Shown here piece after piece: positions 45,425 through 54,511 of a stretch of 64,000 bases of DNA. Where the stretch lies: assembly GCF_016598775.1 (NCBI RefSeq), contig NZ_CP066802.1:806001-870000 (forward strand), written 5' to 3'. A program made the position numbers and the translations under genes. Each line of letters opens with the position of its first letter. Position 1 is the first letter of the stretch. Source of the DNA: Actinomyces weissii (GTDB taxonomy: Bacteria > Actinomycetota > Actinomycetes > Actinomycetales > Actinomycetaceae). The notes below the pieces were generated by a model. The model worked only from the letters and a program-made list of their open reading frames with translations, made no database searches and was not told the origin of the DNA.

Positions 45425-46969
45425 ATGACACTTGAAGACTTGCTGAAGGTCACCCGGCAGCAGATCGGGCTGATCGTGCTGGGCCTGGTTCTCGGGTTAG
45501 CGGGCGCGGCCGGTCTGGTTTATGTCACCCCGGTGACCTACTCAGCCTCGGCTATCGCCTATGTGCGGGTGACCATGCCGGATGATGCAGGTACTGGAGG
45601 TGCTGGAGCCTATTACGCTGCATCCCAACTGGCTAACCAGAAGGTAAAGGCCTTTGTGTCGGTCTTCTCCTCCCAGGCTGTGGCGCAGGGGGTCATTGAT
45701 ACCTTGGGTCTGGAGACTACACCTTCTGCCTTGGCTGGGACTATTCAAGCAAGTAATCAGACAAACTCCTTGACGATTACAGTTACGGCCACCGGTGAGA
45801 CACCAAAGCGAGCTCAGGTGATTGCTGATGAGACCGTGCATCAGGCGCAGCAGCAGATCAAGCAGCTGGAGGGCGAGAACTCACCGGTCGAGATAGTGCT
45901 GATGTCGTCCTCGACGTTGTCGAGCACTGTAAAAAATCCCTCTGTCGTCAAGTATATGGGTGCCGGTACTGTAGGCGGATTGATAATTGGTTACGTCCTG
46001 GCTCTGTTGCGTGCACTGCTGGACAAGCGAATTCGCACTTCGGAGGATGTTTCTTCCGTGATGGACGAGCCTGTAATTGGTTTGGTGCCGACCTCCGACG
46101 TATTTACCCAGGGGCCGGAAGAGCCGGAGCCCGATTACCGGGTGGAGGAGTCTCTACGCAAGCTTCGTACTAATCTGCGCTATGCGCGCGTGGATCAAGG
46201 TCTGCATAAGTTGGTCGTAACTTCCTCTGTCCAGGGTGAAGGCAAGTCCACGGTCTCCACTAACTTAGCGCGGGTTATGGCTCTGGCAGGAGAGGAAGTT
46301 GTCCTGATTGAAGGCGACATGCGGCGGCCTGTCTTTAAAGAGAGATTCAGTTTGTCTAGTCATCAGACTGGGCTTTCGCAGCTGTTGGTCGGAGCGACAA
46401 CCCTGGAACAGGCTATGGTGCAGACAAAGGTTCCTGGTCTGTACGTGATTCCTGCAGGCGATACGCCTCCCAACCCTTCTGAGCTGCTCGGCTCGGAGCG
46501 ACTGAGTCAGCTTGTCGACTACCTGACTGCTGATCGCTTGGTGATCATTGACGCTCCGCCGGTCCTCCCGGTTACAGACGCTGTTGCATTGTCTGAGCGT
46601 ATGGATGGTGTGGTCCTGGTGGCTCGGGCCAAGAAGACTACCACGGATCAACTGAAGCTGACCAAGGAGACCATCGAACGTGGTGGCGGCACGGTGCTTG
46701 GCGTTGTCCTGAATCAGGTGGCCGTATCCGGTTTGGGTCGCCTGCGCTACGGAGAGACCGAGTACGCCTACACTGCAGCAGCATATCCGGCAGGAACCGC
46801 TGATCGTAATGAGCGCAAGGCACGCAGGAGACGGCAGCCAAGTGCTGAGCCGCATCTGGCGCAGACGCAGGAGAAGTCTGTGTCTTCGGGACAAGGGACG
46901 ACCGATTTCGTGAACATGCTTGAAAAAGAGTCCATGAAAGGGGATCCTGCATGGTCGAGCAAAGCATAA
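45425..46969 (+). CDS. Capsule chain-length regulator / tyrosine kinase fusion (Wzz-Wzc/CpsCD-like)
   Basis: 514 residues. Two membrane helices (about 17-38 and 178-196) flank an extracellular Wzz-like segment. A cytoplasmic BY-kinase follows: Walker A 'TSSVQGEGKSTVSTNLA' (near 265), Walker A' 'VLIEGDMRRPVF' and Walker B 'RLVIIDAPPVLPVTDAV'. A tyrosine cluster 'RYGETEYAYTAAAY' near 440-453 is the likely autophosphorylation site, though about 60 further residues follow it. Such proteins set polymer length and coordinate export. It is the first gene of the capsule operon and overlaps the phosphatase gene, its probable antagonist. Confidence 0.9.
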   Translation: MTLEDLLKVTRQQIGLIVLGLVLGLAGAAGLVYVTPVTYSASAIAYVRVTMPDDAGTGGAGAYYAASQLANQKVKAFVSVFSSQAVAQGVIDTLGLETTPSALAGTIQASNQTNSLTITVTATGETPKRAQVIADETVHQAQQQIKQLEGENSPVEIVLMSSSTLSSTVKNPSVVKYMGAGTVGGLIIGYVLALLRALLDKRIRTSEDVSSVMDEPVIGLVPTSDVFTQGPEEPEPDYRVEESLRKLRTNLRYARVDQGLHKLVVTSSVQGEGKSTVSTNLARVMALAGEEVVLIEGDMRRPVFKERFSLSSHQTGLSQLLVGATTLEQAMVQTKVPGLYVIPAGDTPPNPSELLGSERLSQLVDYLTADRLVIIDAPPVLPVTDAVALSERMDGVVLVARAKKTTTDQLKLTKETIERGGGTVLGVVLNQVAVSGLGRLRYGETEYAYTAAAYPAGTADRNERKARRRRQPSAEPHLAQTQEKSVSSGQGTTDFVNMLEKESMKGDPAWSSKA

Positions 46970-47622
46970 GAATGTCTAACTCGTCAACGGCTTGGCCTCA
47001 CAGAGACAATGCCACTAACCCGAGCTTCGTCCCCCCTTCTTGGTTGAACATCGAGGGCAGCCGAGAGGTGCAGGACTCTGGTCCTGTTGAACCCGAGAGT
47101 GTGCTGTTTGTCTGTACTGGGAACATCTGCCGCTCTGCGTTTGCTGCTGCCTACTTGGCCCACCTGATCCAAGGTTCTGGAATTACCGTGGAGTCTGCTG
47201 GCATTGGGGCACTTGTTGGGCGTGGTATGGATGAGCGGGCGCTACTGTTAGCAAGTCAGCTTGGAGTTGATGGCTCGCTTCACCGTGCTAGGCAGTTAAC
47301 GGGAAGGATGCTTGGCGGAGCATCTCTGGTTGTCGTGTTCGGCCCTGAGCATTACGACTGGGTCCAAGAAAACAATCCCGAGGCTATCGCCAAGACTGTG
47401 GCTGTTGGCCAGTTCGTTTCCGGGCTTGAGCAGGATGTAGGAAGCCAGGTCCAACACCGGTCGATCTCTGACCTCTTGTCTGTTGTCAAGCAGATGCAAC
47501 CCGTGCCGGATAAATCATCCTGGATCAAGGACCCGTATAAGAAAGATGGCTCTGAGTACATCCAGATAATGCGTGAGGTCATTGACGCTGTAGGCCGACT
47601 GAGGGGAAAGGTCAGATGGTAG
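46951..47622 (+). CDS. Low-molecular-weight protein tyrosine phosphatase
   Basis: 223 residues. After an unusual N-terminal extension of about 48 residues comes the P-loop 'VLFVCTGNICRSAFAAAYL' with nucleophile C55. The general-acid loop 'IKDPYKKDGSEY' is near the C-terminus. It is expected to dephosphorylate the tyrosine cluster of the upstream kinase. Overlaps the kinase gene by 19 bases and the next gene by seven, so it is embedded in one operon. A later start that removes the extension is conceivable, but none has a better ribosome-binding site. Confidence 0.9.
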   Translation: MVEQSIRMSNSSTAWPHRDNATNPSFVPPSWLNIEGSREVQDSGPVEPESVLFVCTGNICRSAFAAAYLAHLIQGSGITVESAGIGALVGRGMDERALLLASQLGVDGSLHRARQLTGRMLGGASLVVVFGPEHYDWVQENNPEAIAKTVAVGQFVSGLEQDVGSQVQHRSISDLLSVVKQMQPVPDKSSWIKDPYKKDGSEYIQIMREVIDAVGRLRGKVRW

Positions 47623-48392
47623 AGATATCACTTGCTGCAGGATATCTTGACGTGAGGACAGGTCTGATGACCCATCGTGTGCATGACGCCGCTTCTAGAC
47701 GGCGCGATTATGCAGCTAACACTTTTTCCTTGATTGACTCAGAGGACTTTGCTAGAGACTCGCGGCAACTCGATAATCGCAGCTTTGGTTACAAGGCCGT
47801 GAAGCGCGTATTCGACCTGCTGGTATCGACGCTAGTCATAGTCATCGGAGCGGGCCCTGGCCTATTGCTGACGTTCTTCATCTGGCGCTCCACGGGTGGG
47901 TCGCCGATTTACAGCCAGACGAGGGTTGGTCTTTACGGCAAGCGGTTCAGGATCTACAAGTTCCGGACCATGGTTGCAGATTCGGACAACATTGAAAAGT
48001 ACTTCACCCCAGAACAGTTGGAAGTCTGGAAGCGAGAGCGGAAGGTCGACCATGATCCACGCATCACACGCTTGGGCCGGTTCCTGCGGGCGACTAGTGT
48101 GGACGAGCTGCCAAATTTCATTAATGTCTTCTTAGGACAGATGAGCACGGTGGGCCCCCGCGCGATTGCTGTTGATGAGTTGCAGTGGTTTGGCGGATAC
48201 GCTCCAGAACTAGTTTCAGTAACTCCGGGAATCACTGGTTGGTGGCAGGTTACCGATCGAAATGAAGCGATGTACGATACTGGTGCAAGACAGGAACGAG
48301 AACTGCACTACGTTCGTAATGCTTCGATCTGGATGGATTGCATGATAATTGTGAGAACCGCGAAGACCATTGTCCGTTGCACAGGGCGGTAG
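47616..48392 (+). CDS. Initiating undecaprenyl-phosphate sugar phosphotransferase (monotopic PGT)
   Basis: 258 residues. A single hydrophobic segment 'FDLLVSTLVIVIGAGPGLLL' near residue 66 is followed by the bacterial sugar transferase core: 'PIYSQTRVGLYGKRFRIYKF', 'RTMVADSDN', 'ITRLGRFLRATSVDELPNF' (catalytic Asp-Glu) and 'MSTVGPRA'. 'TPGITGWWQV' follows. It transfers a sugar-1-phosphate to undecaprenyl phosphate to start each capsule repeat. It lacks the extra helices of WbaP-type proteins. Start overlaps the phosphatase stop. Confidence 0.9.
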   Translation: MVEISLAAGYLDVRTGLMTHRVHDAASRRRDYAANTFSLIDSEDFARDSRQLDNRSFGYKAVKRVFDLLVSTLVIVIGAGPGLLLTFFIWRSTGGSPIYSQTRVGLYGKRFRIYKFRTMVADSDNIEKYFTPEQLEVWKRERKVDHDPRITRLGRFLRATSVDELPNFINVFLGQMSTVGPRAIAVDELQWFGGYAPELVSVTPGITGWWQVTDRNEAMYDTGARQERELHYVRNASIWMDCMIIVRTAKTIVRCTGR

Positions 48393-48402
48393 ACTAAAGA
48401 AG

Positions 48403-49302
48403 ATGCAATTGGGTGAACGTGAACTATCGGTCGGTTTCACTGTAGTGATACCGACTTTGAATGCCGAGAAAACTCTCCCTGGTCTCCTAAAGAATATATC
48501 GCAGCAGGCGTTTAGGCCGGACGAAGTGATCGTGATCGATTCCGAGTCCGACGATTTAACCTGCGCAATTGCCAAGGCGGACGATGCGGTCAGTTTAATT
48601 AAAATAGAACGATCAGACTTTGATCACGGTATGACTCGCCAGAAGGCTTTACTTGGAGCAAAGCATGACATCGTCTGTTTTCTAACCCAGGATGCATTGC
48701 CAAAAGATTCCCACTATTTTTACCACCTGCTGAAGCCCCTATCGGATGCCAGTATCGGCATGGTTACTGGGAAACAAGTCCCATACCCTAACGCCAGACG
48801 CTCTGAGGCCCTGGTACGAGAATTCAACTACGGGAAGCGCTCATTTATACGTAGCGCAGAAGATATTCCCAGACTTGGCATCAAGGCGTTCTTTGCCAGT
48901 GATGTTTGCTCTGCGTACCACAGACCGACCTTTAAAGCAGTTGGCGGTTTTGGATACTGTAACACAAACGAAGACATGCTAATAGCCGCGAGAATGCTAA
49001 GGGGAGGGGCTCGTGTGGCCTACGAGTCTTCGGCACAAGTATACCATTCTCATAATTTTACAGTATGGCAGCAGTATCGACGTAACCTGGAGATTGGTAA
49101 ATTTCTTGCCTTGCATGCTGACGAACTAGAAGTTCCCAGTGAGGTTGGTGAGGGCTTGCGTATGGTTAGCGCAGTCGGAAAGCGTTTACTTGCTGAGGGT
49201 GAGTGGCGAGAAATAGCTAGGTTCGGAACTGGCTGCGGAGCTAGTTTCATTGGGAACCGTCTCGGAAGATTATTCGGCAGGCGAATGAATCTTACCCGCT
49301 GA
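48403..49302 (+). CDS. Family 2 glycosyltransferase (rhamnosyltransferase-like)
   Basis: 299 residues. The GT-A N-terminus is 'GFTVVIPTLNAEKTLPGLL', followed by 'DEVIVIDSESDDLTCAIA', 'FLTQDALPKDSHYFYHLL' (DxD-equivalent QDA) and 'GGFGYCNTNEDMLIAARML' (catalytic ED). It probably adds a deoxysugar or hexose to the lipid-linked repeat at the inner membrane face. The sequence is clearly AT-richer than the chromosome average, as are the next seven genes. ATG 48403 is used; 48370 is an alternative overlapping the previous gene. Confidence 0.87.
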   Translation: MQLGERELSVGFTVVIPTLNAEKTLPGLLKNISQQAFRPDEVIVIDSESDDLTCAIAKADDAVSLIKIERSDFDHGMTRQKALLGAKHDIVCFLTQDALPKDSHYFYHLLKPLSDASIGMVTGKQVPYPNARRSEALVREFNYGKRSFIRSAEDIPRLGIKAFFASDVCSAYHRPTFKAVGGFGYCNTNEDMLIAARMLRGGARVAYESSAQVYHSHNFTVWQQYRRNLEIGKFLALHADELEVPSEVGEGLRMVSAVGKRLLAEGEWREIARFGTGCGASFIGNRLGRLFGRRMNLTR

Positions 49303-49324
49303 TCGGGCTAGTGAGAGGGTGCTT

Positions 49325-50446
49325 ATGTCAAAGTTCTGTTTTGTCAGCATGGACAATGTGAGCCGTACTCCCTACTTAATGGAGTATGCGAAGCGCTGCG
49401 ACGCACCATTTGATCTCGTATACTGGGATAAAGCTGGAGTGTCAGATGAGATTGGAGCTGATACTTACTATAGAATGAAGTATGAAATCAACGAAAATGC
49501 TCCTCGAGCATTAAAGGTAGCACGCAAGCTTAGTGGCTATATAAAGTTTCGTCGTTATGCATCTGAGATCCTGCAAAGTCAGAAGTATGATGGAGTTGTC
49601 GCATCGACCGGCAACTGTGCAGTTTTGCTCGGATCTACATTGTTATCACACTACCGAGGTCGATATGTAATCGACATACGGGATTATTGGCGTGAAGGCT
49701 TCTATCCGTATCATCTGCGAGAGCAGACACTGATTGAGAATAGCGGACTTGCGATTATATCGTCTCCTTATTATAGGAAGTTTCTTGGCGATCATGATTT
49801 CGTGGTGATGCACAACATTCAATCGGACATACCTGTTGTTAAGCACAATGCAGATGATTTCAGCCCTTTGAACTCTAGGCCTATAGTGCTCGCAAGTATT
49901 GGTGCAGCTAAGAATGTTATGTATGACAGGAAAGTGATCGACTACTTTGCCAATGACAGTCGTTTTGAGTTAAGATTCTCCGGACGGGGATACGAGTGTC
50001 TTGCGGACTATGTTTCTGAGCGTGGAATATCCAACGTGAAGGCATCGGGTGCATTTCCGTATGATGAGACAATGCTTCGGTACGAAGGTATAGATGCTGT
50101 AATGTGCATGTACGGAAACGGCTCTCCGTACTGGGACTATGCTCTGGCAAACAAACTATACTTTTCTGCTCAGATGGGCGTCCCTATCATCACCTGTGTA
50201 GGCACAGCGATGCAGTTAACTTCGGAACGATTCAATTTCGGTATGGGCCTTGACCTGGACGATGGACGCGGCAAGGACAAGATCCTGTCGCTCTTCACGC
50301 CTGCTGCGATACAAGTACGAGAAAAGGGCTGCCAGAGATTCCTTGCAAAGGTCTCACGCGACATGGATCTCGTAGATCAAAGACTGGCAGAGTTCTTTGA
50401 TAATCATCAAACACCTTGTCCAAAGGTGGTGAGGTACGTTGACTAA
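49325..50446 (+). CDS. GT-B-type capsular glycosyltransferase (probable)
   Basis: About 373 residues. The layout is of a GT-B enzyme: an N-terminal 'CFVSMDNVSRTPYLMEYAKR', a mid-chain 'YVIDIRDYWREGFYPYHLRE', then 'GLAIISSPYYRKFL'. The C-terminal half has 'RFELRFSGRGYECLADYV' and 'DAVMCMYGNGSPYWDYALAN' with 'KLYFSAQMGVPIITC', the donor-binding region. No named subfamily was recognised. ATG 49325 has GAGAGG six bases upstream; the in-frame GTG at 49319 is less likely. Overlaps licD. Confidence 0.72.
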   Translation: MSKFCFVSMDNVSRTPYLMEYAKRCDAPFDLVYWDKAGVSDEIGADTYYRMKYEINENAPRALKVARKLSGYIKFRRYASEILQSQKYDGVVASTGNCAVLLGSTLLSHYRGRYVIDIRDYWREGFYPYHLREQTLIENSGLAIISSPYYRKFLGDHDFVVMHNIQSDIPVVKHNADDFSPLNSRPIVLASIGAAKNVMYDRKVIDYFANDSRFELRFSGRGYECLADYVSERGISNVKASGAFPYDETMLRYEGIDAVMCMYGNGSPYWDYALANKLYFSAQMGVPIITCVGTAMQLTSERFNFGMGLDLDDGRGKDKILSLFTPAAIQVREKGCQRFLAKVSRDMDLVDQRLAEFFDNHQTPCPKVVRYVD

Positions 50447-51254
50447 GGGCCTTCCACTGACTTCGATTGAGATCAAGAATGCTGAGCTTGAGATTCTCGA
50501 GGTCTTTGATAAAACTTTTGCAGATTCTGGGCTTCGCTATAGTTTGGCTGGCGGCACCCTTCTTGGTGCCATCCGTCACAAGGGGTTCATCCCGTGGGAT
50601 GATGATATCGATGTGAACGTGCCACGGCCTGATTTTGATCGGTTTGTCTCGACATTTATTCAAGGTGGCCTACCTGAAGGGTATGCAATTGAATGTTATC
50701 CGGCAGGAACGACTGATCCGATATTTGTCAAACTGGTTAGATTAGACTTTGCTGTAAAGGAACGTTATTCTTCGGAATGCAGGCACCTATGGATCGACGT
50801 TTTTCCTGTTGACGGGTTGCCAACTAGTATGCATGATCTAGCGGTTCTCTATAAGCGAGTTAGGCGGCTGAGGCTCCTCACCCTTTTGGCCACGGCAGAT
50901 CCACGTGAGGGACGAAGTACTTTCCGTAAGTTGGCTAAGCGATTTCTTGTGCCCTTCCTCAACGAACTGCGTATCGGAGATTGGGCGGCTCGTAGGCTTG
51001 TGAGCCAGTGCCGCAAGGTGCCTTTGACAGCTGCTGACCGCATTGGTGGTATCGCATGGGGACTTTATGGTACAGGTGAAGCACTTCCCGGAGACGCATT
51101 TGATCGCCTAGTGCAAGTTGAATTCGAAGGAGCACAATATTGGGCTATTGAGGACTGGGAAACGTACCTCAAAGGTCTGTATGGAGACTTCTGGAAACTG
51201 CCGCCGGAAAGTGCGCGAGTTGGGCACGATATGGAGGTATATAGAAGTGAGTGA
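50439..51254 (+). CDS. LicD-family phosphotransferase
   Basis: 271 residues. The LicD signature is 'YSLAGGTLLGAIRHKGFIPW', directly followed by the metal-binding DDDIDV. A second conserved element is 'HLWIDVFPVDGLP', and the C-terminus has 'YLKGLYGDFWKLPPE'. LicD proteins move a phospho-alcohol from a CDP donor to a glycan (phosphocholine in pneumococcus; the related fukutin and FKRP move ribitol phosphate). The TTG start at 50439 overlaps the previous stop and is preceded by GGTGAGG. It directly precedes an IspD/TarI-like cytidylyltransferase, which suggests the donor is CDP-linked. Confidence 0.88.
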   Translation: MTKGLPLTSIEIKNAELEILEVFDKTFADSGLRYSLAGGTLLGAIRHKGFIPWDDDIDVNVPRPDFDRFVSTFIQGGLPEGYAIECYPAGTTDPIFVKLVRLDFAVKERYSSECRHLWIDVFPVDGLPTSMHDLAVLYKRVRRLRLLTLLATADPREGRSTFRKLAKRFLVPFLNELRIGDWAARRLVSQCRKVPLTAADRIGGIAWGLYGTGEALPGDAFDRLVQVEFEGAQYWAIEDWETYLKGLYGDFWKLPPESARVGHDMEVYRSE

Positions 51255-51981
51255 TACTAACACCGTTGCGCTTATATTTGCGGGTGGTGTCGGGGAACGT
51301 ATGAAGGGAGGCGACATTCCCAAACAGTTCCTTAAAGTCCACGGCAAAGAGATCATAGTTCACACTATCGGTAAGTTCCAGCAACATCAATCGGTGGACG
51401 CTATTGTGGTCGTCTGTGTGCAAAGATGGGTGTCAAGGTGTGCGGCTTTGATGGAACATAATGGTATGGACAAGGTACGGTCGGTGATTGCTGGAGGCGC
51501 AACCGGCCAAGAGTCTATTCGGGCAGGGTTAGAGGAACTAGTGAGTCTAGGATACGGAGAGTCAGTAGTGCTAGTTCACGATGGAGTCAGGCCGTTTATA
51601 GATGCAACTACCATATCGTCCTGTATCGAATCTGCTCGAATGCACGGTTCGGCAGTGACATCAGTTCCTTGTAAGGAAACGGTGCTGACTTGTGGCACGG
51701 GAGGAGAGGTAAGGAGTATACCGCCGAGAGATACCTTGAGGCTCGCACGGGCTCCGCAATGTTTTGTAGTCAATGAGTTGGTGGCAGCACACGATTGGGC
51801 TGAAGATAGTGCTTTGTCATTTGTGGACTCGGCTTCTCTTATGATAGCTCATGGTCATGAGGTCCGGTGGGTGGAAGGTCCTGTCGAGAACATCAAGATT
51901 ACCACACCGGATGACTTCTTTATGATGCGCGCTATTCTCGACGCGAGAGAGAATGGGCAACTCTACATGCAGGATAGCTGA
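51247..51981 (+). CDS. IspD/TarI-like cytidylyltransferase
   Basis: 244 residues starting 'VSDTNTVALIFAGGVGERMK'. The nucleotide-binding 'GGVGERMKGGDIPKQFLKVH' is the IspD/TarI form. 'VLVHDGVRPFIDATTI' and the C-terminal 'EGPVENIKITTPDDFFM' follow. It forms a CDP derivative of methylerythritol phosphate, ribitol phosphate or a similar polyol phosphate. Its place between licD and an epimerase gene, inside a capsule operon, favours a capsule role over isoprenoid synthesis. GTG 51247 has GGAGG at proper spacing and overlaps the licD stop by eight bases; a longer frame from 51118 is rejected. Confidence 0.85.
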   Translation: MSDTNTVALIFAGGVGERMKGGDIPKQFLKVHGKEIIVHTIGKFQQHQSVDAIVVVCVQRWVSRCAALMEHNGMDKVRSVIAGGATGQESIRAGLEELVSLGYGESVVLVHDGVRPFIDATTISSCIESARMHGSAVTSVPCKETVLTCGTGGEVRSIPPRDTLRLARAPQCFVVNELVAAHDWAEDSALSFVDSASLMIAHGHEVRWVEGPVENIKITTPDDFFMMRAILDARENGQLYMQDS

Positions 51982-51983
51982 TC

Positions 51984-53033
51984 ATGTTAGAAAAGGTACT
52001 TGCGGCACCTGTGCATGACTTGCCTTACGCGAACTTACGTGGCTGTCGTCTGCTGGTTATCGGAGCCACTGGATTTATTGGCAGGCATGTGTTGGAGTCT
52101 CTCTACGCGATAGAGCGGAAACACTCTTTAGGAATACGCGTGGTGTGCACAGTGCGTGACGAGCGTCGTGCGCGCGCTATGTTCGCTAGATTTGACAGGA
52201 CTCTTGCTCTTGAGTATGTGAACTGGCATCTGCTCGGGGGAGGTCTGGCGGTAGCAGGCACGATCGATGCTCTTTTTCACCTGGCGGCAGTGACTAACTC
52301 AGCGGCCATGGTCGAACAACCGGCATCACTTGCTAGAGAAGCGCTGATAGGTGCTTTCTCCGTGTTTGATCTGGCTGCAGATAAAAAGGCACGAGTTATA
52401 TATGCATCGTCGATGGAAGCTTATGGAGCAGTCAACGATACTAATCCGCGAAAGGAGAACGAACTAGGCCATATTGACTTGACTAAACCGCGCTCAGCTT
52501 ATCCAGAGACAAAACGCATGATAGAAAATATCCTGAGCTGCTATGAAGCGCAGTTTGATATGCCGTTTGCAGTGGTGCGCCTTGGGCAGACTTTTGGTCC
52601 GGGGGCATCGTTGTCGGATCACAGGGCGATATATAGTTTTGTTCGCCAGGCTGCTGCTGGGCTGCCGATCACGCTTGCTACATCGGGCGCATCACGCACA
52701 AACTTGCTCTATGTGTCTGATGCTGTTGATGCTATGATTCGCTGTTTGGTTAATGGTGATCGATCCGGGACATATAACGTATCTGACCCTTCAGGAAGTA
52801 TGTCAGTTCTGGAACTGGCGCATTTGATTGATGGCACATTAAAAGGTAACGGCGTCCAAGTGAAAGTTGACCCTCGAGTCAATGCAAAATATGCGGCTGA
52901 AACGCGCCTTGTCATGGAAACGTCGCGAATCCAAGCGATAGGCTGGAGGCCAAGGACGTCAATAGTTGAAGGTATTCAGCGCACTGCGAGGGATCTTCAT
53001 GGTCGGGCCTTGGAGGCAGGATTGGAGTGGTGA
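51984..53033 (+). CDS. NAD-dependent epimerase/dehydratase (extended SDR)
   Basis: 349 residues. The Rossmann motif is 'LLVIGATGFIGRHVLESLY'; 'DALFHLAAVTNSAAMVEQ' follows, then the catalytic Ser/Tyr region 'VIYASSMEAYG' with 'PRSAYPETKRMIEN' (YxxxK). 'RLGQTFGPGASLSDHRAIYS' is typical of nucleotide-sugar epimerases. It lies two bases after the cytidylyltransferase and likely acts on the same CDP- or sugar-linked intermediate. The exact reaction is unknown. Confidence 0.87.
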   Translation: MLEKVLAAPVHDLPYANLRGCRLLVIGATGFIGRHVLESLYAIERKHSLGIRVVCTVRDERRARAMFARFDRTLALEYVNWHLLGGGLAVAGTIDALFHLAAVTNSAAMVEQPASLAREALIGAFSVFDLAADKKARVIYASSMEAYGAVNDTNPRKENELGHIDLTKPRSAYPETKRMIENILSCYEAQFDMPFAVVRLGQTFGPGASLSDHRAIYSFVRQAAAGLPITLATSGASRTNLLYVSDAVDAMIRCLVNGDRSGTYNVSDPSGSMSVLELAHLIDGTLKGNGVQVKVDPRVNAKYAAETRLVMETSRIQAIGWRPRTSIVEGIQRTARDLHGRALEAGLEW

Positions 53034-54511
53034 CCAACCATCGTCGTGGAGTGGCAACCAACTTTGTGTTGAGCTCAGCATACCAGATTCTTCAGGTCTT
53101 GACGCCGCTTGTTACTGCTCCATATGTGGCGCGAGTACTTGGTGCGGAAGCCATCGGTAAGTTCTCATACAGTCAATCCGTTGCCAACTATTTCGTTATG
53201 CTAGGCACTTTAGGTATTTCGACATATGGTGTGAGGCTTGTTGCTAGATGTGGCGACGACCGAGGGCTTCGCAGTGTCATGTTCTGGGAAGCCTACATCT
53301 CACAAGTTTTCGTAGCGTTAGCGGCATTGGGTCTTTATTCGATTTACATAGTGGGGCTTCCATCTGACGATCGCTTCGTTGCTGTGGGTTGGACGTTGTG
53401 GGTGGCGGGTGTAGTTCTGGACGTTTCTTGGCTGTTCTTTGGTGTAGAGGAGTTCGGTTTACCAACCTTGCGGAATGCACTGGTGAAACTTGGTAGTATT
53501 CTCGGGATCTTCTTGTTTGTCCGGTCTGCAGACGATCTATGGCTATATGTTGTGATCATGGCTGGAGCGCAGTTTACTACACAGATCTGGCTGTGGCCGT
53601 TTGTGGGCCGCTACGTGGATTGGAAGACTCCAAAGTGGAATAGGGCCTTGCGTCATCTTTTATCAAGTGTACGTCTCTTTCTGCCGGTTGTCGCTATTAG
53701 CCTGTATACTACCCTAGACAAGATAATTCTCGCCCACTTGTCTGACATGGCCCAAGTTGGATACTTTGAGTACTCAGAGAAATTCAGCAGAATGCCGCTA
53801 CTTCTAGTCACAGCGCTGACGACGGTTATGTTGCCGCGCGTTTCCAATGAGATGAAGCTGGGAATGCAGGAGGCTGTGCTGGAACGCCTCAGGACTTCGG
53901 CCTGGTGGATGCTGTCGGTTTCCTTTGGACTGGCATTCGGCCTTGGGGCTGTGTCTCCAGAGTTTGTCTCGGTTATGTTTGGGGATGAGTTTCATCGTTG
54001 CGTGCCGTTGATGCGTGTGTTGGTGTGTATCATTCCGGTCGTTGCTCTTACAAACGTGATTGGAAGACAGTTCTTGTTACCAGCACTTCGTGATAAGGAG
54101 TATACAAGTTCTTTGGTAATGGGCGCTATTGTGAACGTAGCAGTGATTGTGGCCTTGGCTGGGAAAGTAGGCGCTTTGGGGGCTGCGCTGGCCACTCTGC
54201 TGGCGGAGATTACGATCTTTGTTTATCAGGGATGGCGTTGTCGTAACGATCTGCCTGTTGTTCAGTACTTGTGGGCGGCTAGACCGTTCATGATTGCCGG
54301 GAGCATCATGTTTATGGGGGTTAGGTTAGTGGGCTTCATTGGATGTAGGGTATCGTTAGCGGATTGGGTGTTACTCTTTCTTGAGATAGTCATTGGTGGC
54401 GTATTGTATCTAGCGGTTGGGTTGTGTCTAAGCTTACGTACAGATTCACATTTTGCTACTGCGGTATGGCAATCAGCGGTATCGCGAGTTGGTGGAGCTA
54501 AGGAGAGGTGA
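53027..54511 (+). CDS. Polysaccharide flippase (Wzx-like)
   Basis: 494 residues, about 12-14 membrane helices. The N-terminus 'NFVLSSAYQILQVLTPLVTA' with 'PYVARVLGAEAIGKFSYSQS' is typical of PST-family flippases. 'VAISLYTTLDKIILAHLSDM' and 'QVGYFEYSEKFSRMPLLLVT' are further family marks. It moves the undecaprenyl-linked repeat across the membrane. GTG at 53027 or the adjacent GTG at 53030 starts the gene, overlapping the epimerase stop. Confidence 0.9.
   Translation: MVTNHRRGVATNFVLSSAYQILQVLTPLVTAPYVARVLGAEAIGKFSYSQSVANYFVMLGTLGISTYGVRLVARCGDDRGLRSVMFWEAYISQVFVALAALGLYSIYIVGLPSDDRFVAVGWTLWVAGVVLDVSWLFFGVEEFGLPTLRNALVKLGSILGIFLFVRSADDLWLYVVIMAGAQFTTQIWLWPFVGRYVDWKTPKWNRALRHLLSSVRLFLPVVAISLYTTLDKIILAHLSDMAQVGYFEYSEKFSRMPLLLVTALTTVMLPRVSNEMKLGMQEAVLERLRTSAWWMLSVSFGLAFGLGAVSPEFVSVMFGDEFHRCVPLMRVLVCIIPVVALTNVIGRQFLLPALRDKEYTSSLVMGAIVNVAVIVALAGKVGALGAALATLLAEITIFVYQGWRCRNDLPVVQYLWAARPFMIAGSIMFMGVRLVGFIGCRVSLADWVLLFLEIVIGGVLYLAVGLCLSLRTDSHFATAVWQSAVSRVGGAKER

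Noticed and set aside
51118..51246. N-terminal extension of the IspD/TarI-like protein
   Set aside because: It lies wholly inside licD in another frame; the GTG at 51247 has a good ribosome-binding site and gives the normal family length.
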